From: Rhizobium sp. R634
GTDB lineage: Bacteria; Pseudomonadota; Alphaproteobacteria; Rhizobiales; Rhizobiaceae
Length of the DNA stretch: 64,000 bases
Direction: 5' to 3'
Assembly (NCBI RefSeq): GCF_002211305.1
Contig: NZ_LOKW01000026.1
Span: 186,001 to 250,000, forward strand
In this document: positions 53,049-60,631 of the stretch, piece after piece
Numbering within the stretch: position 1 is the first letter of the stretch
Layout of the letters: every line of letters starts with the position of its first letter
The notes under the pieces: model-generated
What the model saw: the letters and a program-made list of their open reading frames with translations, nothing else
Database searches by the model: none
What the model was told of the DNA's origin: nothing
Translations under genes and position numbers: made by a program

Positions 53049-54323
53049 TCAGGCGTGCTTTTCGAGCCAGGCCGAGATCACGCTTTCCAGCGCTTCGACC
53101 AGGGCCTCGTCTTCCAGTTCCTCGACGATCTCGGCGACGAAGGCATTGACGAGCATGGCGCGTGCCTTGTTCTCCGGAATGCCGCGCGCCATCAGGTAAT
53201 AGAGATGATTGGCGTCGATATCGGTCACCGTCGCGCCGTGGCCGCACTGCACGTCGTCGGCGAAGATCTCGAGCTCCGGCTTGACCGAAAACTCGGCATC
53301 ATCGGACATCAGCAGCGTGTTGCAGGCCATCTTCGCATCGGTCTTCTGCGCATCGGGCGCGACCCGGATCATGCCCTGGAAAACACCTTTGGCGCGGTCG
53401 AAGACGACGTTGCGGATCACTTCCGTCGAGCCGGTGTGCGGCACGTCGTGGCCGAGCACCATCGTCACGTCGGTATGGGTCTCTGCTCCGAGCAGATTGA
53501 TGCCGCGCAGCGTCAGATCGGCGCCCTCGCCCGTCACCTTGATGTGCAGCTCCTGGCGCACCAGCTTGCCGCCGGCATTGATGACGAACAGGCGAAGCTT
53601 GGCATTGGCGCCGAGATCGACGCGGATCTGGCCGAGATGCGTATCGTCGGCTCCCTGCTGCTGCAGGATGATCCAGGTCAGCTCAGCCCCCTCGCCGACG
53701 GTGATGTCACTGATGTGAGATACGAAAGCGGCATCGCCGGTCACCGCGCGGTGACGCTCGATGGCGGTTGCCTTGACACCGGCCCCGAAGGAAACCGGGA
53801 GGCGCGTATGCGTCTGGCCGCCGGCATGGACGAACTGGATTTCAAGCGGGGCTTCGAGCTCGGTATCGGCAGGCACGTCGACGACATAGCCGTCACGCAC
53901 GAAGCTGCCGTTGATGCGGCCGATGGCATCGTCGCTGCCGAGCGCATCGAGGCTTTCTGCGGCAGAGCCGTTGAGCAGATGTTCGGAATAGGCCGAAACG
54001 CCGAGATCGCCGGCGATTGCCTTTTCATCGGAACGACCCTGGATGACGGCCAGAACCGTGGAACCGGCAACAAGCGGCTCGAGCGCGCTGGAGCCGGCAT
54101 CACCGGCCTGCGCCGGCAGGCTGCGCAGCAGGTTCTTCAGGTCGGTATAGTGCCAGGCTTCGATGCGCCGCGTCGGCAGGCCGGCCTGCTTCAGGTCATC
54201 CAGAAGCCGGTCGCGCAGTGCGGTCACCGCGCCATTGCCCGGCAGGTCGCCGATCTGATGGTTGAAGGCCTCGATCAGCGCCGCTTCGGCCGCGGTCAGG
54301 CGGCTCGTCGTCTGCATGTTCAT
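53049..54323 (-). CDS. sufD: Fe-S cluster assembly protein SufD
   Basis: The 424-residue SufD forms the SufBC2D scaffold with SufB and SufC. Its beta-helix core and C-terminal GHGATVTDIDANHLYYLMARGIPENKARAMLVNAFVAEI are clear. SufD helps iron entry and tunes SufC. ATG 54323 is used (GAGGACGACGTCC upstream); an ATG at 54317 is close by and possible. It lies between sufC and sufS, 25 bases after sufC. Confidence 0.95.
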   Translation of the reverse strand: MNMQTTSRLTAAEAALIEAFNHQIGDLPGNGAVTALRDRLLDDLKQAGLPTRRIEAWHYTDLKNLLRSLPAQAGDAGSSALEPLVAGSTVLAVIQGRSDEKAIAGDLGVSAYSEHLLNGSAAESLDALGSDDAIGRINGSFVRDGYVVDVPADTELEAPLEIQFVHAGGQTHTRLPVSFGAGVKATAIERHRAVTGDAAFVSHISDITVGEGAELTWIILQQQGADDTHLGQIRVDLGANAKLRLFVINAGGKLVRQELHIKVTGEGADLTLRGINLLGAETHTDVTMVLGHDVPHTGSTEVIRNVVFDRAKGVFQGMIRVAPDAQKTDAKMACNTLLMSDDAEFSVKPELEIFADDVQCGHGATVTDIDANHLYYLMARGIPENKARAMLVNAFVAEIVEELEDEALVEALESVISAWLEKHA

Positions 54324-54348
54324 GGACGTCGTCCTTTCCGCCCGAAAC

Positions 54349-55104
54349 TCAGGCTGCCGCGCCGATGATATCGGCGTAGCCATTGGCTTCCAGCTCATGG
54401 GCCAGCGTCTTGTCGCCCGACTTGATCACCTGGCCCTTGTAGAGAACGTGGACCGTGTCAGGCACGATATAATCGAGCAGGCGCTGATAGTGGGTGATGA
54501 CGACGACGGCGCGGTCGGGCGAACGCAGCGCGTTGACGCCATCGGCAACGATCTTCAGCGCATCGATATCGAGGCCGGAATCGGTTTCGTCGAGCACGCA
54601 GAGCTTCGGCTCGAGCAGCGCCATCTGCAGGATCTCGGCGCGCTTCTTCTCGCCGCCGGAGAAACCGACGTTGAGCGGACGCTTCAGCATCTCGGTGTTG
54701 ATCTGCAGCTTAGCCGCGGCATCCTTGACGCGGCGCATGAAGTCCGGCGTCGTCAGCTCGTCCTCGCCGCGCGCCTTGCGCTGCTCGTTCATCGCCACCT
54801 TGAGGAACTGCATGGTGGCGACACCCGGGATCTCGACCGGATACTGGAAGGCGAGGAAGACGCCCTTGGCGGCGCGTTCGGCCGGATCGAGCTCGAGGAT
54901 GCTCTCGCCATTGTAGAGAATGTCACCCTCGGTGACTTCATAGTCGCTGCGGCCGGACAGCACATAGGAGAGCGTCGACTTGCCGGAGCCGTTCGGCCCC
55001 ATGATCGCGGCCACTTCCCCGGCCTTCACCGTCAGGTTCAGACCACGGATAATCTCGGTGCCGTCTTCGGCGATGCGGGCATGAAGGTTTCTGATTTCAA
55101 GCAT
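54349..55104 (-). CDS. sufC: Fe-S assembly ABC-type ATPase SufC
   Basis: The 251-residue ATPase powers the SufBCD scaffold. It shows Walker A GPNGSGKST (36-44), the ABC signature FSGGEKKRAEILQ, Walker B CVLDETDSGLDIDALK and the H-loop VVITHYQRLLDYI. ATG 55104 has an AGGAAAGACAAAG site. On the upstream side, a cassette carrying a GIY-YIG gene separates it from sufB, so transcription from the operon promoter must cross that insert. Confidence 0.97.
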   Translation of the reverse strand: MLEIRNLHARIAEDGTEIIRGLNLTVKAGEVAAIMGPNGSGKSTLSYVLSGRSDYEVTEGDILYNGESILELDPAERAAKGVFLAFQYPVEIPGVATMQFLKVAMNEQRKARGEDELTTPDFMRRVKDAAAKLQINTEMLKRPLNVGFSGGEKKRAEILQMALLEPKLCVLDETDSGLDIDALKIVADGVNALRSPDRAVVVITHYQRLLDYIVPDTVHVLYKGQVIKSGDKTLAHELEANGYADIIGAAA

Positions 55105-55173
55105 CTTTGTCTTTCCTCTTATCCGGCGGATTTCAAGGACCCGCCCAATTGACCGTTCGCAGCGGTCTCGATC

Positions 55174-55202
55174 CGTCATCCTCGGGCTTGTCCCGAGGAT
55201 CT
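55174..55202 (+). repeat. Left copy of 29-bp inverted repeat flanking the GIY-YIG gene
   Basis: This copy starts CGTCATCCTCGGG and ends CCCGAGGATCT. It is the exact reverse complement of 55571-55599, and holds an internal hairpin (ATCCTCGGG, loop CTTGT, CCCGAGGAT). The sequence resembles a family of intergenic palindromes scattered in alphaproteobacteria. Confidence 0.9.
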
Positions 55203-55208
55203 AAGCCC

Positions 55209-55550
55209 TCAGTTGTAATCGCTCCACTCCCGCGTATTCGGATGCGGCCGATAGACATTCTCAATTTCATCAATCCGCTCGTAGAGGTCTATCCAGGTCG
55301 GATTGAGCTCCTCTATGAGCTTGATTTTCCACTCGCGCATATAGCGCTTCAGAGATTTCTCCCGCTGGATCGCCAACACGATATTCGGATGGTTCTCAAA
55401 CCAAACGAGATTTTTTGCTCTGTATTTCTGCGTGAAACCCTTCTGGATTTCGTTGCGGTGTTCCCATATGCGACTGTGCAGGTCACTGGTGACGCCTGTG
55501 TAGATCACACCCCGCGGTTTATCGGACATCATATAGACGAAACCAGTCAT
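55209..55550 (-). CDS. GIY-YIG nuclease family protein
   Basis: The 113-residue protein has the GIY-YIG core: FVYMMSDKPRGVIYTGVTSDLHSRIWEHRNEIQKGF (first Tyr pair and the conserved Arg), then LVWFENHPNIVLAIQREKSLKRYMREWKIKLIEELNPTW, with the catalytic Glu. Such small proteins resemble the nuclease domain of UvrC and homing enzymes. It is bracketed by 29-bp inverted repeats inside the suf operon. ATG 55550 is chosen; upstream reading frame is the repeat itself. It shares the operon's direction. Confidence 0.92.
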   Translation of the reverse strand: MTGFVYMMSDKPRGVIYTGVTSDLHSRIWEHRNEIQKGFTQKYRAKNLVWFENHPNIVLAIQREKSLKRYMREWKIKLIEELNPTWIDLYERIDEIENVYRPHPNTREWSDYN

Positions 55551-55570
55551 CCTTGTCCTTTGACCGCAGC

Positions 55571-55599
55571 AGATCCTCGGGACAAGCCCGAGGATGACG
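55571..55599 (+). repeat. Right copy of 29-bp inverted repeat flanking the GIY-YIG gene
   Basis: Starts AGATCCTCGGG and ends GAGGATGACG; reverse complement of 55174-55202 with no mismatch. Lies between the end of sufB (stop at 55610) and the GIY-YIG start. Confidence 0.9.
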
Positions 55600-55609
55600 G
55601 AGGCCGTGT

Positions 55610-57079
55610 TTAGCCGACACTCCCTTCCAGCGAAATGCTGATCAGCTTCTGCGCCTCGACGGCAAACTCCATCGGCAGTTCCTGCAGAACTTCCTTGACA
55701 AAGCCGTTGACGATGAGCGCGATCGCCGCCTCGGTCGGGATGCCGCGCTGCAGGCAGTAGAACAGCTGGTCCTCGGAGATCTTCGAGGTCGTCGCTTCGT
55801 GCTCGAACTGCGCCGTCGAATTCTTCGCCTCGATGTAGGGTACGGTATGGGCGCCGCATTTGTCGCCGATCAGCAGCGAATCGCACTGGGTGAAGTTGCG
55901 TGCGTTCGACGCCTTGCGGTGAGCCGAGACCTGGCCGCGATAGGTGTTGTTGGAAACACCGGCAGCGATACCCTTGGAGACGATGCGGCTCGACGTGTTC
56001 TTGCCGAGATGGATCATCTTGGTGCCGCTGTCGATCTGCTGATGGCCGTTGGACACGGCGATCGAATAGAACTCGCCTCTGGAGTCGTCGCCGCGCAGAA
56101 TGCAGGACGGGTACTTCCAGGTGATCGCCGAGCCGGTTTCGACCTGCGTCCAGGAGATCTTCGAGCGGTTGCCGCGGCAATCGCCGCGCTTGGTGACGAA
56201 GTTGTAGATGCCGCCCTTGCCTTCCTTGTCGCCCGGATACCAGTTCTGGACGGTGGAATACTTGATCTCGGCATCATCGAGCGCAACCAACTCGACCACG
56301 GCGGCATGAAGCTGGTTTTCGTCGCGCTGCGGCGCCGTGCAGCCTTCGAGATAGGAGACGTAGGCGCCCTCTTCAGCGATGATCAGCGTGCGCTCGAACT
56401 GGCCCGTGTTCTTCTCATTAATGCGGAAATAGGTGGAAAGCTCCATCGGGCAACGCACGCCCTTCGGCACGAAGACGAAGGAGCCGTCGGTGAAGACAGC
56501 CGAATTCAGCGTGGCATAATAATTGTCCGAGGTCGGCACGACCGAGCCGAGATATTTCCGGACGAGATCGGGATATTCACGGATCGCTTCCGAGATCGAC
56601 ATGAAGATCACGCCGGCCTTCTTCAGCTCCGCCTTGAAGGTAGTGACGACCGAGACGCTGTCGAAAACGGCATCGACGGCGATCTTCGGCTTCTCGACGC
56701 CGGCCAGGATTTCCTGTTCGCGCAGCGGAATGCCGAGCTTCTCATAGACCTTCAACAGTTCCGGATCGACCTCGTCGAGCGACTTCGGGCCCGGCGTGCT
56801 CTTCGGCGCGGCGTAGTAATGGATGTCGTTGAAATCGATCTTCGGATAATTGACGCGCGCCCAGGTCGGCTCTTCCAGCGTCAGCCAGCGCCGATAGGCC
56901 TCCAGACGCCATTCCAGCATCCATTCCGGCTCCTGCTTCTTGGCCGAAATAAAACGAATGATATCCTCGGACAGGCCCTTCGGCGCCTTGTCCATCTCGA
57001 TGACGGTCTCGAAACCGTATTTGTACTGGTCCACATCGATCAGGCGGACCTGGTCGATCGTTTCCTGCACGGCAGCCAT
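55610..57079 (-). CDS. sufB: Fe-S cluster assembly protein SufB
   Basis: The 489-residue SufB is the scaffold subunit on which the cluster forms. Typical blocks are EPEWMLEWRLEAYRRWLTLEEPTWARVNYPKIDFNDI, YYAPKSTPGPKS, PKGVRCPMELSTYFRIN, YVSYLEGCTAPQRDENQLHAAVVE with a candidate cluster cysteine, and NSTAQFEHEATTSKISEDQLFYCLQRGIPTEAAIALIVNGF at the C-terminus. ATG 57079 is preferred (MAAVQETIDQV) over an in-frame start at 57106. It follows the class I cysteine desulfurase gene by 144 bases. Confidence 0.96.
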   Translation of the reverse strand: MAAVQETIDQVRLIDVDQYKYGFETVIEMDKAPKGLSEDIIRFISAKKQEPEWMLEWRLEAYRRWLTLEEPTWARVNYPKIDFNDIHYYAAPKSTPGPKSLDEVDPELLKVYEKLGIPLREQEILAGVEKPKIAVDAVFDSVSVVTTFKAELKKAGVIFMSISEAIREYPDLVRKYLGSVVPTSDNYYATLNSAVFTDGSFVFVPKGVRCPMELSTYFRINEKNTGQFERTLIIAEEGAYVSYLEGCTAPQRDENQLHAAVVELVALDDAEIKYSTVQNWYPGDKEGKGGIYNFVTKRGDCRGNRSKISWTQVETGSAITWKYPSCILRGDDSRGEFYSIAVSNGHQQIDSGTKMIHLGKNTSSRIVSKGIAAGVSNNTYRGQVSAHRKASNARNFTQCDSLLIGDKCGAHTVPYIEAKNSTAQFEHEATTSKISEDQLFYCLQRGIPTEAAIALIVNGFVKEVLQELPMEFAVEAQKLISISLEGSVG

Positions 57080-57223
57080 TTCGTTCTCCAATCTCGCCGG
57101 ATACAAGGTCCGGCAGCTTGTAGCGGACGGGCAAATTCCTTTGCCCTGATGTAGGTGGCCAAAAGGGACTTTTCAGCCCGATTGGCAAGCGGAAATTTGC
57201 ATTTCCGCAAGTTTATGATGCGG

Positions 57224-58390
57224 TCAGGCCGCCTCGCCCGCGGACCTGCGCCGGCAGGCGATCTTCGCAAAAGCGGCAATGGCCCTGTCTATATCCTCTT
57301 CCGTTGTGGAAAAGCCGAGCGAGATGCGCAGTGCGCCGAGCTTGGCGTCGCGTCCCATCGCCGTCAGCACATGGCTTTCGCCGAGCCGTCCCGACGAGCA
57401 GGCCGAACCGGCCGAAAGCGCCACACCTTCGAGATCGAAAGCGATCTGCCCGGTCTCGGCCTTCAATCCCGGCAGAGTAAAGAAGATCGTATTGGCGACA
57501 CGCTCGCCATCCTCGCCATGGATGATCACGTCGCTAGCATGCCCCCGCATGCCGGTTTCCAGCCGTTCGCGCAACGCGCCGATTGCCGCATTGCGCGTCT
57601 CCAGTTCGCCCGCGGCCGTCTCTGCCGCCGCGCCGAAGCCGATCAGCGCCAGTGAATTCTGCGTCCCCGAGCGGTGACCGCGCTCCTGCCCGCCGCCCTG
57701 TATCAGCGGCCGCGGCATCAGCGCCTCGCCTCGCGCTATCAGCGCACCGGCGCCCTTCGGCCCGCCGATCTTGTGCGAGGAGACGATCATGAAATCGGCG
57801 CCGATCCTGTTGATGTCGAGCGCGATTCGGCCGGCCGCCTGCACGGCGTCGACCACGAAGAGCCCGCCATGGGCATGCACGATCTTTGCCGCCGCCTCGA
57901 CCGGCTGGACGATGCCCGTTTCGTTGTTGACGAGCATGATGGCGACCATCGGCAGGCCGGCGGCCTTGTCATGGGCAGCAAGCAGGCGGTCAAGCGCGTC
58001 GAGATCGACGATACCGGCTTCCGTCACCGGAATTTCGGTCATCTTCTCCTTGGGGAAGCGGCCGCCCTCGCGCACGGCTGGATGTTCGATCGCCGAAAAA
58101 TAAAGACGGCCAAGCTGAAGCGGCGTACGGCCCATGCGAAAATCCGGCGTCAGCACCAGATTGGCGGCTTCCGTCGCACCGCTGGTGAAAATGACATTGC
58201 CGGCATCCGTGCCGGCCAGTGCCGCCACCTTGCGTCGCGCGCCCTCGATGGCGGCGCGCGCGGCGCGCCCCTCTCCATGCACGCTGTTCGGATTGCCAAA
58301 CACGTCGATGGCGCGCATGATCGCCTCGCGCGCTGCGGGGTGCAGCGGCGCTGTGGCATTCCAGTCGAGATAAAGGCGTGGCGGCGCCAT
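57224..58390 (-). CDS. Cysteine desulfurase (class I, IscS/NifS-like), first gene of the suf operon
   Basis: The 388-residue PLP enzyme has RLYLDWNATAPLHPAAREAI at the N-terminus, the PLP lysine in IVSSHKIGGPKGAGAL, and the active Cys in ALSAGSACSSGRLG on the long flexible loop of class I desulfurases. It supplies sulfur to Fe-S assembly. SufS in the same operon is of class II, so two desulfurases share one operon. The promoter and a TGA-N9-TCA site lie upstream at 58528-58556. Confidence 0.95.
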   Translation of the reverse strand: MAPPRLYLDWNATAPLHPAAREAIMRAIDVFGNPNSVHGEGRAARAAIEGARRKVAALAGTDAGNVIFTSGATEAANLVLTPDFRMGRTPLQLGRLYFSAIEHPAVREGGRFPKEKMTEIPVTEAGIVDLDALDRLLAAHDKAAGLPMVAIMLVNNETGIVQPVEAAAKIVHAHGGLFVVDAVQAAGRIALDINRIGADFMIVSSHKIGGPKGAGALIARGEALMPRPLIQGGGQERGHRSGTQNSLALIGFGAAAETAAGELETRNAAIGALRERLETGMRGHASDVIIHGEDGERVANTIFFTLPGLKAETGQIAFDLEGVALSAGSACSSGRLGESHVLTAMGRDAKLGALRISLGFSTTEEDIDRAIAAFAKIACRRRSAGEAA

Positions 58391-58527
58391 GATCTTCAGT
58401 CCTGCGCTTGACGAGCTTGCTTCAGCGGCCGCGGTTCATTTTTCTTGAAATTTCCGCCGGGCTTGCCTTATGACACGTTCCACGAAGCCGTGGATCGCCA
58501 TGCAAGTTTCGAATTGTTCTAAACTGC

Positions 58528-58556
58528 GTTTTAAAAAAGCTGACAACACGAGTCAA
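58528..58556 (-). promoter_or_regulatory. suf operon promoter overlapped by IRO-box-like site
   Basis: Reading leftward, TTGACT (58556-58551) and TAAAAC (58533-58528) are a -35/-10 pair with a 17-base spacer, 138 bases before the first suf gene. A TGA-N9-TCA inverted site (58541-58555) overlaps the -35. In Rhizobium this is the consensus of the iron-responsive operator bound by RirA, so iron repression is expected. Confidence 0.65.
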
Positions 58557-58608
58557 GTCATGTTGTCGTCCGACGCAGCGCGAACGCGAAATAAAACCCG
58601 GAGTACCA

Positions 58609-59286
58609 ATGCCCGAAGTTATTTTCAACGGCCCTGCCGGCCGTCTTGAAGGCCGCTACCAGCCCTCCAAGGAAAAAAGCGCGCCCATAGCGCTCATCCT
58701 GCATCCGCATCCGCAGTTCGGCGGCACGATGAACAACCAAATCGTCTACCAGCTCTTCTATATGTTCCAGAAGCGCGGGTTCACGACGCTGCGCTTCAAC
58801 TTCCGGGGCATCGGCCGCAGCCAGGGCGAATTCGACCACGGCGCCGGCGAACTGTCCGATGCTGCCTCGGCACTCGACTGGGTGCAGAGCCTGCATCCCG
58901 ATTCCAAGACCTGCTGGGTCGCCGGTTATTCCTTCGGCGCCTGGATCGGCATGCAGCTTCTGATGCGCCGGCCGGAGATCGAAGGCTTCATGTCGATCGC
59001 ACCGCAGCCGAACACCTACGACTTCTCCTTCCTGGCACCCTGCCCGTCCTCGGGCCTGATCATCAACGGCGAGGCCGACAAGGTCGCGCCGGAAAAGGAT
59101 GTCAACGGCCTTGTCGAGAAGCTGAAGACCCAGAAGGGCATCCTCATCACCCATCGCACCGTCTCCAACGCCAACCACTTCTTCAACGGTCAGGTGGAAA
59201 CGCTGATGGGCGAATGCGAGGACTATCTCGACCGCCGCCTCAACGGCGAGCTGGTGCCGGAACCGGCGGCCAAGCGTATCCGCTAA
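58609..59286 (+). CDS. Alpha/beta hydrolase family protein
   Basis: A 225-residue hydrolase of the small dienelactone/esterase-like group found in proteobacteria. The start is PEVIFNGPAGRLEGRYQPS, then IALILHPHPQFGGTMNNQIV (oxyanion loop), FRGIGRSQGEFDHG, the nucleophile in WVAGYSFGAWIGMQLL (G-x-S-x-G), the acid near INGEADKVAPEKDV, and His in VSNANHFFNG. The substrate is unknown. It is divergent from the suf operon; its upstream region also carries GACAACA/TGTTGTC arms. Confidence 0.88.
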   Translation: MPEVIFNGPAGRLEGRYQPSKEKSAPIALILHPHPQFGGTMNNQIVYQLFYMFQKRGFTTLRFNFRGIGRSQGEFDHGAGELSDAASALDWVQSLHPDSKTCWVAGYSFGAWIGMQLLMRRPEIEGFMSIAPQPNTYDFSFLAPCPSSGLIINGEADKVAPEKDVNGLVEKLKTQKGILITHRTVSNANHFFNGQVETLMGECEDYLDRRLNGELVPEPAAKRIR

Positions 59287-59428
59287 ACCACAAGGCGAAC
59301 GCAGCGTCTCCTGCAGAGCGTTCCAGCCCAACCGGGCCTCTTGTGCCGAAACAGATCACTTACCGTGTTGCAATATATATTGCAGTGCGGTAGGTTCCTC
59401 GCGATCCAAACAGAAGCGAGGTCCGCAA

Positions 59429-60595
59429 ATGACCAAGTCGTTCGGGGAAGTCCTGGATAAGTATAAGGGAATCGGTCCGGGGTTTGATTTTCTTCGAATA
59501 GGGCTCGCCTTTTCTATCGTATTGACCCATTCGTTTTTGCTGACCGGGAATGATGACTTCATCAGAGGGTCGGTATTCTGGTTCACCGAATACGCTCTTG
59601 TTCCGATGTTCTTCGCATTGAGCGGATTCCTGATCGCCGGCAGCGCGCAACGCCTGAGCCTGCGGAACTTCCTGATCAATCGCGGATTGCGCATCGTCCC
59701 GGCCCTTGCCGTCGATATCGTCGTCTGTTCGCTGATCATCGGGCCGATCGTCACGGTCGTCTACCACGCCGACTATTTTACCGATCCGCGGTTTTTCAAA
59801 TATTTCCTGAACATCGTCGGCTGGATCCATTACGAGCTGCCGGGCGTCTTCCAGGATAATCCGAGCCAGCGCGTCAACGGCGCTCTGTGGACGGTTCCCT
59901 GGGAGATCTTCTGCTACATCATCATGTCGTTCCTGATGATCACCGCGATCGTCAAGACGCGCTATAAGCTGCTCGCCGTGCTGATCGCTTATATTTTCAT
60001 CGGCCTTGTCGTGCAGAAGATGCCATATCTGTTCCCAGGTTCGATCAAGCCGGTCGCCCGCTTCCTCTTCATGAGCCGCGGCTCGCAGCTGATAACGGCA
60101 TTCCTGATGGGCATCGCCGTCTTTCAGTTCAGGGCGGTCATTCCGCATTCCCGCTGGCTATTCGCCGCCGCCTGCCTCGTCTGCCTAGTCGCCATCTTCA
60201 CTCTCGACGGCCGGGCGACGGAGTCGGTGATCAACCGGCCCATCGTCATCAGCGCCCTCGTCTATATGACTGTTTTCATCGGCCTGTCGGAAGTTCCGAT
60301 CCCCGCCTTCTTCAGGAAAGGCGATTATTCCTACGGCGTCTATCTCTACCATGACCCGTTCCTGCAGATCTGGATCAGCGCCTTCCCGTCGGTCTTCCTG
60401 TTTCCGAAATATGGTGCGCTGGCGCTCTATGCCGTCGGCCTGCCATCGGCGCTCGCGGTCGCGGTACTGTCCTGGCACTTCATCGAGAAACCGATCCTCG
60501 GGCTTCGCAAGAAGTTCTCGTTCATCGCCCAGGTCAGGGGCGTCGAGGACGGCAATCAGGGCGGAAGAGTCCGGCCGATCGCGGTCAAGAGTTAG
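59429..60595 (+). CDS. Acyltransferase family protein (OatA/acyltransferase 3 type)
   Basis: A 388-residue membrane protein with about ten hydrophobic segments. The N-terminal FDFLRIGLAFSIVLTHSFLLTG has the conserved histidine, LRNFLINRGLRIVPALAVDI follows, and the C-terminus has RKGDYSYGVYLYHDPFLQIW and SWHFIEKPILGLRKKF, all typical of acyltransferase 3. Such proteins O-acetylate polysaccharides, lipopolysaccharide or Nod-factor-like molecules. A 16-bp perfect palindrome lies 45 bases before ATG 59429. GCGAGG is the ribosome site. Confidence 0.9.
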   Translation: MTKSFGEVLDKYKGIGPGFDFLRIGLAFSIVLTHSFLLTGNDDFIRGSVFWFTEYALVPMFFALSGFLIAGSAQRLSLRNFLINRGLRIVPALAVDIVVCSLIIGPIVTVVYHADYFTDPRFFKYFLNIVGWIHYELPGVFQDNPSQRVNGALWTVPWEIFCYIIMSFLMITAIVKTRYKLLAVLIAYIFIGLVVQKMPYLFPGSIKPVARFLFMSRGSQLITAFLMGIAVFQFRAVIPHSRWLFAAACLVCLVAIFTLDGRATESVINRPIVISALVYMTVFIGLSEVPIPAFFRKGDYSYGVYLYHDPFLQIWISAFPSVFLFPKYGALALYAVGLPSALAVAVLSWHFIEKPILGLRKKFSFIAQVRGVEDGNQGGRVRPIAVKS

Positions 60596-60631
60596 ACCTC
60601 TCCGGCTGTGTCTCAGTAGCCGTTTCAGCAG

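Larger units (their letters stand above)
55174..55599. mobile_element. GIY-YIG cassette bounded by 29-bp inverted repeats, inserted between sufB and sufC
   Basis: A 426-bp unit consists of two inverted 29-bp repeats and one GIY-YIG gene nearly filling the space between them. It sits exactly in the sufB-sufC intergenic gap, where most suf operons have no gene. The layout suggests a non-autonomous or nuclease-driven palindromic element; mobility has not been shown. Confidence 0.6.
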
